Positions 1-12,200 of a stretch of 64,000 nucleotides of DNA are shown piece after piece. The notes beneath the pieces were generated by a model. That model searched no databases. It was not told the origin of the DNA and was given only the letters and a program-made list of their open reading frames with translations. The translations under genes were made by a program, and so were the position numbers. The stretch covers positions 62,001 through 126,000 of the forward strand of contig JAUPFM010000090.1 of assembly GCA_033026295.1 (NCBI GenBank). Reading direction: 5' to 3'. Source of the stretch: Channa striata (Eukaryota; Chordata; Actinopteri; Anabantiformes; Channidae). Each line of letters opens with the position of its first letter. Within the stretch, counting starts at the first letter, position 1.

Positions 1-286
1 AATTACATGCTTTGCAGATAAATAGTTTTTTTATTTATTGAACGTGTGGTAATGACATGCCTGCATATGACTGTAGACACAGAGTTTTTTTTAAAATTTA
101 CCTTTAAACTCACACTTGCCTTTTAAAATACAAATAATGTTTTTTCATAAATAGTTTCATTGAAAAACAAAGTTAGGCCTAAATTGAATGACTGTAGAGC
201 TCTTTGAATACGAACTGATGATACTTCTGCATTATTGACTCTGACTAGCTCTTTTTGTTCCCTTTTTGTTTGTTTAAACCAAAAAG

Positions 287-2223
287 AAATTAAAGCAAAG
301 AGTGAAGAAGATGTAATTCTTCATTGTCGGGCTCCCGGAGATTCTGCCATCAAACTGCTAAAGTGGGTCAGACCTGACCTGAAGTCAGAGGGCTATGTTT
401 ACTTCTTCAGAGAGAGCCAAAAAAATGAAGACTACCAGCATCCACTTTATCGTGGTCGAGTGGAGCTGAAAGATCCACAGATAAATGGCGGAGACGTGTG
501 TGTGATTCTGAAGAAAGTCAACATTGATGACACTGGAACATATGAGTGTTATGTTGGGCAGAACAACACAGTGAGTCATCCTAACTTCACCAACATCATC
601 CACCTGATGGTTGACTTTGGTGAGTTTGTAGTGTAACTGATTTCAGTATCAGCCCCCCAGTGTATTCCCACCGACCTAGTTGATCAGTGACGAGTGTACA
701 CTGTTTGACAGGCCCACACTCTGATTGGCTGCTGTAATACAAACTTTAACTTGTCATCTTCTTTTTTATGCCTTTCTACTTCAGTTGAGAAAAACATCAC
801 CACTAAACCTGGAGAAACAGTCACTCTGCCATGTGAAGTTCCCAGAAACACCACAATCTTAGTTGTAGAGTGGATCAGACCTGATCTGGAACCAGAATAT
901 GTGTTTTGGTATAAAAGTGGGCAGTCTGATCCAAAATGCCAGCACCCATCTTTTAAGAACAGGGTGGAGCTGAAGGACGGTGGGATGAAAGACGGAAACC
1001 TGTCTGTGATTCTGAAGAACGTGACGATCGATGACACTGGAACATACGAGTGTCACGTCTACCAGAGTCAAAGAAACCACACGATGAGCATCATCAACCT
1101 GAACGTTCATCAACCAGGTGAGTGTGTGTGTGTGTGTGTGTGTGTGTTGAAGCTGCTTCCTGCTTGTCGGTGTGACAGTGAACGTCCCAGATCAGATGTG
1201 TGTGTTTCCTAAAGATGTTGCTGATGAGACTTTGTAGCAAACAGCTGCTATGAGTGATGGGATCAAAGTGCAGTAGATCATGTCTGGAAATGGATCCATG
1301 ACCTACCTGACACCTCACACCTCACATCTCATTCTCTGCTCACAGGGGGAGGAGCTGGACACACTGAGGATGGAGGAGACAAGGATGGAGGAGACAAGGA
1401 CGGAGGAGAGAAGGACAGAGGAGACAAGGGTGGAGGAGACAAGTACAGAGGAGACAAGGACAGAGGAGACCAGGGTGGAGGAGACAAGAATGGAGGACAT
1501 GTTGTACTGCCTGTCGTCCTGTCAGTTGTTGCTGTTGTTGCTGTTGTTGCTGTTGTTGGGTTTGTGATCTACAGAAAAAGAGGCAAAAGGCTAAACTCAA
1601 ACCGAGGTCCTGCTGATGAAGAAGATGTGGAAGAACCACTGCAGCACGCGAATGTCAGTACTGGTGCACTTCTTTTTGTTGGTGGAATTGTTGGTTTCAA
1701 GTGGTAATTAAAATAAATGTGTGTGTTTTCATGTGAAAGTGAACGTCCCAGATCAGATGTGTGTGTTTCCTAAAGATGTTGCTGATGAGACTTTGTAGCA
1801 AACAGCTGCTATGAGTGATGGGATCAAAGTGCAGTAGATCATGTCTGGAAATGGATCCATCACCTACCTGACACCTCACACCTCACATCTCATTCTCTGC
1901 TCACAGGGGGAGGAGCCGGACACACTGAGGATGGAGGAAATAAGGACAGGGGAGACAAGGACGGAGGAGACAAGGATGGAGGAGACAGGGATGGAGGAGA
2001 CAGGGATGGAGGAGACAAGGATGGAGGAGACAAGGATGGACATGTTGGACAGACAGTCGGTGTGACAGTTATTGTTCTGCTTGTTGTTAATGTTGGACTG
2101 TCAGTGTTTGCTGCTGCTGGTGTTGCTGTTACTTCCTTTGTGGCCTATGAAGAACATGGAGGAGTCACAGAAAACTCACATGGAGGAAAAAGGAAAAGCA
2201 GGAAAAACGGAGGGAGAAAGTGA
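287..2223 (+). CDS. Butyrophilin/MOG-like V-set membrane protein, V-V-stalk-TM, 5' end outside window
   Basis: Exons 287-619 and 785-1117 each encode one V-type Ig domain of about 111 residues. Each has the first cysteine (LHC / LPC), a core Trp (KWVRPDL / EWIRPDL), a YV-F/Y strand and the second cysteine in DTGTYEC. Both end on GT donors and all joins are phase 1. The chain then enters a stalk/TM exon, either 1346-1707 or 1907-2223. The KW-RPDL and GN/GD-S-ILKN pattern is that of butyrophilin, MOG and B7-related V domains; the exact family member is inferred, not proven. No signal-peptide exon is visible in 1-286, so the start lies upstream. The two V domains are closest to V2 and V3 of the gene at 44436-47641, so a further upstream V exon is possible. 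Likely a surface receptor or ligand; binding partner unknown. Confidence 0.72.
1146..1345 (+). repeat. Conserved pre-TM intron cassette, copy 1
   Basis: About 200 bp from TTGAAGCTGCTTCC to CTCACAG. It follows a (GT)n run that begins inside the donor CAG|GTGAGTGTGTG at 1118. It is nearly identical to the copies ending at 27312, 36192 and 47444 and, in part, at 1906 and 39467. I saw only about one difference (CATGACC for CATCACC near 1299). It contains the acceptor and pyrimidine tract of the TM exon. Confidence 0.85.
1346..1707 (+). CDS. Stalk plus transmembrane exon A of the first V-set gene (8 GGDKD-type repeats)
   Basis: The exon follows the acceptor CTCACAG at 1345 and is read in phase 1 from the V exon ending at 1117. 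It starts GGAGHTED, runs through about eight 5-residue repeats (GGDKD, GGEKD, RGDKG, RGDQG and so on), then a hydrophobic helix rich in VVA repeats encoded by a GTTGTTGCT tandem repeat, then IYRKRGKR as a basic stop-transfer sequence. The frame stays open to TAA at 1705-1707. The last ~15 codons may be read-through into an intron, because a weak donor-like AATGTCAGT occurs near 1655. The stalk contains three RGD tripeptides. The overlapping frame that gives an MEETR-type repeat is not the coding frame, because it does not join the V exon. Confidence 0.68.
1733..1906 (+). repeat. Conserved pre-TM intron cassette, copy 2 (tandem duplicate)
   Basis: Starts GTGAAAGTGAACGTCCCAG and ends CTCACAG. 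It lacks the GT run and the first ~25 bp of copy 1. Its position behind the first TM exon shows that intron end and TM exon were duplicated together. Confidence 0.8.
1907..2223 (+). CDS. Second, chimeric stalk plus transmembrane exon of the first V-set gene (7 repeats)
   Basis: A duplicate of the preceding intron end and TM exon. Acceptor CTCACAG ends at 1906, and phase 1 gives GGAGHTEDGGNKDRGDKD, in total seven GGDKD-type units. A long hydrophobic stretch follows (TVGVTVIVLLVVNVGLSVF, then AAAGVAVTSFVAY), then a basic tail ending GGRK and TGA at 2221-2223. Its first half matches the TM exon at 47445 and its second half matches the separate TM exon at 47763, so it looks like a fusion of two ancestral exons by an internal deletion. 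It can be spliced from the same V exon as 1346-1707 because the phases match, so it may be an alternative membrane anchor. Confidence 0.62.
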
Positions 2224-3653
2224 AACTTTAGCAGAAATGACGAGTTTAACCCTGAACCTCTGGTCCTGCTGCTGATACATAAAAAACAATTTAAAGTAAT
2301 TTAAAAGAGCAAATGTAATGTACAATACCAAAAAACCTACTTACAGACAGAGTGACTGCAGTAACTTTATCAGCTGTTGCAGCAGCTGTTAAAGTTCGAT
2401 TTTGTTCATCAAATTAAAACCAAACAAACCTCTGTAGAGATTTGTCTCAGTACATGTACAAAATATTTTGATGCTGATATTCATGCAGTAGCAAAGGCAG
2501 ATATTTTCCTCTGACTCTAAACTACTGTAAATACATGTGCTGTATTTATTAGTAGTATTTTTATATTTTGTAGAAAGTGTTGGAGCAGTCCAGTCTCATC
2601 TTTAATGTTTGATTTAATTTATCTTTCAAACTGATGAAACTCAACTTTCTTCTTCTAATTGGAGTTTAAATGAAGAATTTTTGAGATTTACTGTGACAGT
2701 TTTAAAGTTCTCTGCTGTGCAGCTTCTGTTCTGTTTTTTCTTTGTGATTACATTGTCCGTGTATGACACTGAACATGTTTCTGTATTTCTGATCCAGTCT
2801 TTGTATAAATGTAAAGGTTGAACAAGCAGCACATTTACTTTCTTCCTGTCAGTTGAACAGAACTTGTCCGACCTGTGGAACAGGTTGATGCAGATTTGAT
2901 CTGATCTGAATAAAAAGTCAATCCACCACCTGAAGAGGTTTGTTCACTCTGACCAACAGTCCAGCCTCCAGTTTATGAACAAAGTCAGGCTGAACTAAAC
3001 TCAGCACTCCACACCCTCAACAATACACACTTGATTTTTGACGTGAAAATGACTTTCTGTGGTCGTAGGTCGTGGGACACGGGCGTCATTAAATGAAAAT
3101 ATGAATTAATACATCTGGAAAAATAGACAGTAAATTTACAATAAAATGGAATCTTAATGTCTAGAAACGTTTTTAGAAACACTGGTTTTGGTTGAGTTCA
3201 GTCAATCATTCCTCCTCTGTCCTCTCTTATTTTCTGGGTGTTTTCACTGCATCATAAATTCATATTACATAGATATTAATCAGACCTTCAGTCTGCAGTT
3301 TGTTCTCAGCAGAGGTGGGAGTTCAGTTCTCAAGTAACTGTGGGAATAAAGGATTCACAAGTCAAGTCATAGAGTTTCTACATTTAAATACAGTAAATTA
3401 AGGCCACATAAATCAAATGCTGCCACTCAAACGGATGTTTGACACTGACAAACCTGATTATGATGTTAGTCAGCAGATGATGGTCAGAGGAAACATGGAC
3501 ATATTAAGGAGGAAAGTGGATTTGTTGAATTAGTCACAGCAATGTCTCAAAAGTAACTGGAAACCTTTTAGATTAACCTACAGGTCACAGTACAGTGAAC
3601 GTAGTGTGTACTCATCAGTAACAGTGATGTACCTTCACAGTACCAATGGAGAC
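2224..3653. other. 3' flank of the first V-set gene, including an inverted duplicate
   Basis: No coding exon recognised. 2290-2450 matches 48540-48655 in direct orientation (ACTTTATCAGCTGTT, GTTCGATTTTGTTCATC, CAAACCTCTGTAGAGATTTG). About 2595-2985 matches 28055-28440 in inverted orientation (for example CCACCACCTGAAGAGG at 2921-2936 against CCTCTTCAGGTGGTGG at 28095). AATAAA-type poly(A) signals occur near 2908. Confidence 0.55.
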
Positions 3654-3948
3654 ACTTGATTACAATAATTGAAATTTGGGGAATAAGAGGGTAAGATGAG
3701 AATAAGCAAAATACCTACAGTGTAAGAATTTGGTATTTATGGGGTACTAATAATTTTATGATAGGTGTGAATACTTATGATGTAATTACTGTGTAACAAC
3801 AGATAAGAAGAGGCTAAGAGGCTCAACTTTAAATTAGATTAATATTTGTTGAGCCCCACAACTACAAAACAATGACAGTCTGGGTGTTTTTCTTATTCTC
3901 ATCTTATTACCCTGTTATTCCCCAATAGTTTGCTTATTGTTATCAAGT
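3654..3948. mobile_element. MITE-like hairpin element
   Basis: Long imperfect terminal inverted repeats of about 55 bp: left arm 3654-3709 beginning ACTTGATTACAATAA, right arm 3893-3948 ending TTATTGTTATCAAGT. The inner parts pair as GGGGAATAAG with CTTATTCTCATC...TTATTCCCC. No coding capacity. This structure is typical of a non-autonomous DNA transposon; the superfamily was not assigned because no clear target duplication was seen. Confidence 0.6.
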
Positions 3949-6940
3949 AACAAGAACTGGAGGTTGTGATGGAGAACTCGGCAATTACTGGTCACAGACG
4001 CCTCAAGTGTGATCACTAAAGAAGCTTAAGCATCCAGGAAGTCTTTAAATGTTTGAAATATCTTAAGAGAGAAGTTCACCAGCAGAGATCCTCCCCCCAG
4101 ACTGGTATTTCCAGCTTTCTCCTTTTATTGGAAACCGTTCCAACAAACCATGAACGTATATGAATGTGGTGAAACTCAGAGACAATCACCATATGGTCCC
4201 CCCCGAGTCTGGACTTGGACAACCTGGAGACATCTCCGTGGCGGCCCACAAAACAGACCTCCTGCACCTCTGCAAGGAGGACAACAAATGTATATGAAAC
4301 GACAATTCTAAACATCCTATTTAACATCTTGCATATGCACAATCAGTACTATTAATATTTCAACTAAACAAATATAAGCATTAAAATTAATCACATTTGA
4401 TTTTTCCCATCAAAAAGTACATCATCCTTACTGCTAAGTAGACTGTTCATTGTACTTACCTTGTAAGTCCTGGGCTGTAATCTAAAGCGTTACCAAATAA
4501 TTTTATGCTTGTAATTATTTAATCATCCTGATGAGCAGGATGATCAGCGTTAGCACAGTGAAAACATATAAAACATATTGGTTTCTGAACTGTTTCACAT
4601 TCATTTTAAAATGAACAACATGCTGCCTGGAGCCAGTAAGATGCAGGTTTCAACAGACTCCTGTCTCTGCATGTGGGACATTAAACATAAAAGTAGCATA
4701 AAACATAACCAAGATTAGAATTTAGAGATTTTGAATGTGCTGAAAACATATTTTTATCTGTTCACTGAATCTCTTTAATCTCTCAGATCGCTGGGAGCAA
4801 GTGCAGCAGAATAAAACCTGCTGCTCCTTTAACTTGATGTTTTGAATATCAAATACTCAGGCAAAACACAGAGCGAAAGAAAGACCGGATCAACAGGCAC
4901 TCTTCTTTTTGTGTTTGTACCATTTCGTTTCCTGGTGCCTCAGGACAAAGAGTCTGTGCCAAGTTCTGTTTCTCTGAAATGATTCACAGAAATCAAAAGT
5001 GAACGTGTTGGCATTGTGGGTTTTTTTCTTTATGTTCACGTGTAAGCATTTTTTTTAATAAATTACAGACAGAGTTCAGTTAAAGCACACACAGACAGTT
5101 TTCATCGTTATTATTGTCACCTTCATTACTTTAGTTTCCTTCACAGTTTGATCTGGATCCTGGACTTGGACACAGATCTGCAGTGACAAAGCAGGGACAG
5201 CAGTTACTTCCATAAACACCATATTTCCAATAACTGACTTAAAGTAGAAACTGAAAAACACTGAAGATCATTCTTTGATCTGATTAATAATCTAAATACT
5301 ATGTGTTTCACTGTGAAATAACTTAAACAGCTTAAACAACAATCTGAGCAGGTGACGTGCATCAACATGTTTTTAGTTTTGGAAATGTTCCATCTGAGAA
5401 ACCGATTGTGTAACGAGTCTGTTTTTGTTTCATTTCAGCTGTACTGAAGTTTGAATTAGAGCAAATCATATTTTATGAGGTATGCTGTTGCAGTGATCTG
5501 CATTGGAAAAACAAGTTGGACCATTGAGACCTTTCAGTCCTGATCAGTTTCTCGAATATGTTCATCACCAGTGAAGTCACTGACCTGAAGTCGCTCGGCT
5601 GCGTTGGGGGCACTTTCTTTGGTTGTGTCGACAGTTTTAGTTCAATGAGTAACAAGTGTGGGGGCTAATGAACGGTTAAAAACAAACAGCCGAAAACAGG
5701 GAGACAGTGTCAGCAGGAGAGAGCAGCTGCTGGACTGAGTGTGGTGAGAGGTTGGTTCAGTCACACTGTGGTTCAAAGGAAGGAGACTTTCTTAAACGTA
5801 ACACACATGAAATAAATCACCTCAAAACTATGTAAGTCACTCACATCAGTGGTGCATTGAGTCTGTGACAGTGTGAAAAATAAGGACAAAACCAAAATGA
5901 CACTTAGGCCAAAGTCCATCGGGTTCTACATTTGGGGTCATTATGGTCCTAATCCAGTGGGAGAAATACTGGATATTTTAATAGACTGAAACACTCAAAT
6001 ACAACGAGAAGCTCCAGGTTGAAGCAGTGCAGCTTTACCAGACAGTCTGGTGGTTTTTACACTATTATTCAGTGGTGAGTAATGGGAATAACACACACAG
6101 AAAACACGGTCACCTCCCCTGAAACTGAAGTAAAGTTACCCCAAGACTTCTCAAGGCAATCGAGCGTGCGGACAAATGGCGTCTTCTCCATTTGTCCTTC
6201 ACCTTCACCACATCTTCTAAACCACCACAGCAGCCTTCAGTCCTCGTCCTGTGGCAGGATTCACACTGTGCAGGAAAAATACAAGTGTTGCCATTGGCTG
6301 CTGCGAGTGGCGTGTGTGATGACGTGAATTAGCACATTTAACTACAGAAAATAATATTTTTTCAAAAGCAGCATGACACCACGTGTCTATGCTTTCAGGC
6401 TGAAAATAAAACTACGGCAAGCTGTGTATTCATATTTGTAAAAAGGTTGCAACATAAGCACAACAGATTTATACAACCATAAGAAAAACCATGTAAAAAA
6501 ATGCTGAGCTACAGAAACGGAGAAAGAAGGAGAGAAATCTCCCAGTTACTGACCTTTTATTATGATAAAAAAGTACAATAATAATAATCCAAAGGTAAAA
6601 TCACATCAACACATAAAGGTCATGAAAGTTAATTCAGATTAACCAATTTGACGATGCATCCAACCTAATTAATAAAAAATATCAGTGTTGATATCGGTGA
6701 TATTGGCCCTGTATTTACTTGGTTTGGGATCAATCCCAAATCTTGCGGCATCACACACCACTAGCACCGAGCTGAACGCTTAAGCTCGCTGTCAACACCT
6801 CAGCAGCAACTGGTCCTTTGCTGCCGCCCACTGGCCAGGATCCAACATCAGAATGTCTACAATCCAATTCAGTTTGTCAGTGTCATCATTTAATTCACGT
6901 CACGGTCAAACATGAAATCCAGAACTTCACCTGCAGTACA

Positions 6941-6944
<4 letters not shown>
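3949..6944. other. Intergenic, partly duplicated flank
   Basis: No gene recognised. 4800-5470 parallels 48660-49260 (CCTGCTGCTCCTTTAACTTG, TTTTGAATATCAAATAC, TCAGCTG(T/C)ACTGA-GTTGAAT). About 6080-6330 parallels 32690-32915 (TTCTCCATTT(G/C)TCCTTCACC, TGTGTGATGACGTGAAT). These are pieces of the duplicated receptor-gene unit without their exons. Confidence 0.45.

Positions 6945-6971
<27 letters not shown>
6945..6971. repeat. (GT)n microsatellite
   Basis: Uninterrupted GT dinucleotide run of about 13 units, outside any gene model. Confidence 0.9.
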
Positions 6972-7020
6972 CATGTATGTACTACTCAGTGAGGACTAAA
7001 TTACTCTTTTAAACCCACGG

Positions 7021-7096
7021 AGTGAGGACCTTTTTGTAAAGTGAGGACATTTTTGTAAAGTGAGGACCTTTTTGTAAAGTGAGGACATTTTGGCTG
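7021..7096. repeat. 19-bp tandem repeat, about four units
   Basis: AGTGAGGAC(C/A)TTTTTGTAA repeated three times plus a partial fourth unit that diverges into TTTTGGCTGG. Alternate units differ by C/A at one position, which suggests the array grew by copying a two-unit block. Confidence 0.85.
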
Positions 7097-9166
7097 GTTC
7101 TCACAACTTTAAACAAGTTTAACGGGATTTTTGAGGGTCAAGACTGGGTTAGGTTTTGGTAAACTTTTAATTAAATCAAACGTGCAAACTTCCCACCAGG
7201 GAGCTGGGAACACAGAGGACGTTCCTTTATTCAGGCTACTTCTCTTATTAGATGCTTAAGCTTGTTGTAAAGCTGCAGATATTATGACACTAGAGTCTCA
7301 AGCATTCAAAACAGAAGCACTTGTGCTTTCATGGAGGAGAGCTCAGCTCAGTCTGATGGTGTTTGCATGACGTCAAATTTTATCTCATAAAATGAATAAT
7401 AACATATCTCAAAATGCAGCCTACAGCGAGGCCTGCAGTAAATTTACACACCGCTTGCTGTCTCTGTTGTTAGTTGATGACAGTCAGTTCTTATGTCATT
7501 AAAAACTTCCAAATAGCTAATATTTCTATGAATCTCACACATATTCTGAATATTTTCCCATCTGAAAATACAGTGACTTAAATTCAGTTCTCCGGCTTAA
7601 ACTTCTTGCCTCAGTGGCCACAAAGTCATCACTGCCCCTAGTGACATGGAGCCCTTCCATCCATTTTCTGGATTTCTGGTTTGTAGAGAGTTTCCCTTTT
7701 GTTTGTGCTTTTATATTTGTAGGTGCTTTGTCCCGAGGGGCCACTGTGATTTCAAGCATGTTTAGGTGATCTCATCATCTGGTATGTTAACATGACAGGA
7801 AACGAAACTGCAATAAAAGGTATAAAGGCAAAGCAAAGAACCCTTCAGTGGAGGTAGACAATAAGTAAAAGAATGAACAATTTCACTTATTTTGTAAAAC
7901 TGAAAAGGCATCATGATTTAAAAATTAACTGTACTAAAAAAAATAACAGCTGACCCAAACCGTATAGCATGATGATGATGTTTAATATTGTAATTATTAA
8001 TAATTATAGAACATTTAATCTAAATCAGAAACAGTTTATTGTCAGGCACAGTGAAGAACACTAGACAGGACTAGGAATAAGTCTTGTTGTCAGGTGCAAA
8101 CACAAAATCTACAGAAAGAAAAGTTGAGGTGCAAAGGTGGGACACAATATGAAACATGTACAGAAATAGTATAATACAATAAAAACAAAAATAACGTAAG
8201 TGAATGTACACTGTAAATGATTGTAAACTTCAGTATTTAGAGTTTGTTATTTTTTACATCTATACAAAATACACATCTAATTATTGCCTCAGTGGAAAAA
8301 GGACGACAAACAGGAGCAGTTGGTTTCTCATGTAAATTCTACACATTACTCCAGCAGCAGATGGCGCCTCTTTTATCAGAGTTGATTATTGACAAGAGCT
8401 TAGTCAGTGCCACTTCAAGGTTGGGTTACTTTAACCCCCCAAACTTTATAAAGAGTTCAATATCAGTAATTGGAGACCCTTTCTGTTTGTTACCAAATGA
8501 ACTATAAGCCGTAAGAATTAAAGCACTTGGTGTTAGAACCCGTTCGAGTACTGCATGAAAAAAGGCAGAAATAGTTTAGTTGTGTTATTAGCAGTGTGTA
8601 TTTGAAGGAGGCTGTGGATGAGTGGTTTGATTGGGATATCGTCCACCCAATGAAGCAGACACAAAGAAGGAAGCGTGTGGATGATGTAATACAGGGTTAT
8701 TTGACACTTTCTATAGCAACCATGAATCCAGCTGAACCACCATCATACCCCGAAAGACGTGGCCTCCCTGATGGATGTGCAACGAGATGTTAAACTGAAT
8801 TTATGTTCAGTTTATGTTATGTTCCAGTTATTTTCATTGTGTCCCCAAACAGCACATCCTGCAGTTTGAACCTCCATGTGGCCCCTTGTTGATGGTTGGC
8901 TCACTGCTCGGAGCCAACCCTGGTTCAACCACTTCTCTACCTCCTTCCAACGCGCATTAACATTAAGATCACTAACGTGTTTCTAAAGACCAAAAACAAC
9001 ATTTTTTTTAAAGTGGACAAAGTTGCCCCGGGTTGCATTCCATCCAATTTGAGATCAAGGTTTGTGCAGACCTGTTCCCAAAATAAAGACACTTATCTGA
9101 CATTTAATCTAATAAAATGTTTCTTGCCAACCACTACAGAAAACATCACGCCAACAAACTGACCTA
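7097..9166. other. Intergenic, no gene recognised
   Basis: Mostly AT-rich unique-looking DNA. 8022-8170 (CAGTTTATTGTCAGGCACAG and following) has the style of a fish dispersed-repeat end but was not assigned. Short open frames here (for example 8596-8793) lack recognisable domains. Confidence 0.35.
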
Positions 9167-9184
9167 CAAAGAGGAAGGAAGTGG
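9167..9184 (+). promoter_or_regulatory. PU.1/ETS-type site upstream of the + FcRL gene
   Basis: CAAAGAGGAAGGAAGTGG contains two overlapping GGAA cores, one in AAAGAGGAAG context (PU.1-like) and one as GGAAGTG, about 55-70 bp upstream of the start codon at 9238. No TATA box is evident nearby. TATA-less promoters with PU.1 boxes are known for myeloid and B-cell receptor genes; use here is inference. Confidence 0.4.
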
Positions 9185-9237
9185 AATCAACTGCTGTGAC
9201 CAAAATAGGTTTTCAGCTCATACCACCAAGTGGTACA

Positions 9238-12200
9238 ATGGATGAAACATCTCTTCAGTGGCTGCTCCGTAAGTAGAGTCTCTAATTTGAATGGTTACAC
9301 ATTAAATATATATTTTTATTTATGCTATGAGTTGTAAAACAATGGTGGTAAAATACATGTTGATAAATGTTTGAAAGGACATACATTTTAAGAAGTCAAG
9401 AAGCTGGGAGCTAGTGCGAAAGACGCTTGACATCTAAGGGCCCTGCCTCCCATTCCACTTTTGACAACTCCTGTAAATGTCACGTAATAAATCAGACTAA
9501 ATGACTAGTGTAACATACAGACAGATGCTGGTTGCTAGTGACAGCAATTAACCAAAGATAGTGATTAAAGAAAGTCAATACAGTCAACCGGTGAGCCAGG
9601 TGAGGTAACAATCACCACTGTTAGTGTTATTGGAACATTGCTATCAGAAGGGTGTTTTAATGAACTTCTTCTATTGGCTTTTCACTTGAGTTGTATTCGT
9701 GTGCAATATTACTGTAAGAGTTATCCGCCCTGCCCGCAGCAGCCAGTGATTTTATAATAAGGACTATAATGAACAAAATAACAAAGTCTTGAAAAAAGCA
9801 TTTCATTCTGAACAGCTGTTACATAATTTATTTTGTCTCTTCACATGTAATAACAAAGATTTGACCAGCAGATGTTGCCATATCAAATGCTTCAAAACAC
9901 CATTTTCAACACTGTTGCTTTATATTGTTAGGGCTGAATTACACTTCCTCGTTGTGCATGTCAATGTGGTGCATCCGTACGCTCGCATATGTTCCCACGT
10001 TTGACATAGGTGTCTGGGAAAAAAATATCAGAAAGAGAAATAAAATTCCCATGTTCTGCAATTTAATCTGCGTCTGCAGCAGTCAAAGAATTAGTAACGG
10101 CAGTAATATGAATGGCAATAATTACATACTGTGTATGATCTCTCTCCAGTTGTGACCTCTCTGCTGTGCTGCACAACAAATCCAGGTTAGTAAACCTGTT
10201 ATTATAAAGGGAAACTTCATGATTCTGATTATTGTGCCTCAGCCTGTTTTAATGTTCGTATAATATCAGGTTCACAAAACTGAAAAAAAGGTGAGCGCAT
10301 TAGGGTAAGTTATCGGCTAACTGTAGAACAGTTCATTACACTGTGGACTGTTGTTTGACAAAAAATGACATATGACTCTAACAATCGGGGAAGAGACAAA
10401 TATAAACGCATGATATTAGTTTATAAGTGTCGTAATTATCTGGCAGTTAGTGCTGCATTTCTGATCAAACCAAAGTTTAATATGAAAATTGGACATGACC
10501 AATGTTCTGTGCTTAGAGATGAGCCGTTTTACATTGGTTGTGTTTTTTGCACAATCATTTGACTGAATAAAGCCAACAAAAGATAATAACAGTATATTAT
10601 ACTGTATTTAATAATAATTAATGCCTGTCTTCTGTCCAAATATTGGTATAGATTCAAACTTCTATTCACTCAACCTTTCCAGGCTGCTTCGGGCCAGCTT
10701 GCCAAAGTCAGTACTGGTCTAGAACCACCACTGTGTGGTTGAAATGGGGAGTCAAGTTTGTCACTTGTCACTTCTTACAGACTTGATAACGATGAGATTT
10801 AGGACTCATAACCGGTTTTTATTTTTCCATTTAATTTTGTATTCAAATCACAGGTGATTAAATCCTTTTGATTTTAATTTCTTTCAAAGTTTCTTGCCAA
10901 GTGATTGTAGCCTAGTAGAATTTGTGTAATAAAATTATATTTAATGACATGGTCATCATACCATGTAAAGCTCATATCATTTCACCCTTAACTACCAGCC
11001 TATCCTGTAACATGGTTTGGGTCAGTTCACTTTCTATTGAAAATACTTTAATTTGACACTTGTTACACAAGGGACTTGTGACTTGAACTGTTTCTTTTAC
11101 GGTCGCTTATTTGACAAACGGGTTTTGTGCAATGTTGGAAAAGCAGCATAATGTCAATAATTATTTTTTAAACAGGGTGAAAGGGTCAGTCGGGGTCTAT
11201 CAGTTATTATTATAAAACTTTCACTCTCAGTTTCCAGGTTTGACAGTAACACTCTCAAGTGTAATGCAGCAGTTTTCACATTGACTCTTAGCCTCCGTCA
11301 GATCTTTATGGACATTTTTCATCACATGCAGGAATGCAACCTGCAAGTAAAAGTATTTTTATGTAAAATAATAAAAAAAATTCAAATTAGTTTTCTCTTC
11401 TCCCACTTTTAATTATGTTTACATGTTCACAATTTCACTTGTGTTCTATTAAGGCATATTCATTCCCAGAGCTGGTGTTTGTGTTTACACCCTATTTTAG
11501 GAAGAGAGAAAGATGTAGATAGAATGTGATGTGGCTAAATAGTAAAACAAAAATGAAATTAAATAGACCATAACTATTGTTCTGGGCCTTTGAATTTTAT
11601 TCATAAATTGATATTTTGCTCAACTACATACTGAATTCCCCACAGTTCGTCTGACCTTGAATCCCAGCCTCTCTCAGCTGTTTAAAGATGATTCTGTGTC
11701 TCTGAGCTGTGAGGACGACGACAACTCTGCTGGATGGACAGTGAGGAGGAACACGACCAAAAGACAGAGGAGTCAGTGTGGAGACGACTGGGGACAACAA
11801 GCTGGTTCTTTGTGTACAATCAGCTATGTGGATCCACTGGACAGTGGAGTTTACTGGTGTGAGTCCAGACGTGGATCAACTAGTAACAGCATCAACATCA
11901 CTGTCACTGGTAAGATCAGACTGGAGTTAGTGTTGATGAGTCTGTGTGGAAATGGATGAAATGCTGTAGTTTGTCTCTGTGTTGAGGTGGAGCAGTGATC
12001 CTGCAGAGTCCTGTCCTCCCTGTGATGGAGGGACATGATGTCAGTCTTCAGTGTAAGACAGAGGACTCCTCCGAGCTCCCGGCTGATTTCTATAAAGATG
12101 GCTCCCTCATCGGGACTGAGCCTACAGGTCACATGACCATCCACCATGTTACCAAGTCTGATGAAGGCGTCTACAAGTGTAACATCAGCAGTCGTGGAGA

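Noticed and set aside
1094..1318. Minus-strand open frame starting MRCQVG and its copies near 1697, 27043, 35929, 39144 and 47157
   Set aside because: These are antisense shadows of the conserved intron cassette. The frame is shared only because the DNA is nearly identical; no domain or splice context supports it.
1170..1345. C/D-box snoRNA hidden in the intron cassette (TGATGA and CTGA are present)
   Set aside because: The C box has C instead of purine before TGATGA, and no terminal stem could be paired across the boxes.
1280..1567. Open frame with MEETR repeats over the TM exon
   Set aside because: It is out of phase with the V exons. The phase-1 frame gives a stalk and a proper TM helix instead.
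7021..7096. CRISPR-like array
   Set aside because: Units are directly adjacent without unique spacers and the DNA is eukaryotic. It is a simple 19-bp tandem repeat.
8596..8793. 65-codon open frame upstream of the + FcRL gene
   Set aside because: No domain and no splice-phase link to the FcRL exons.
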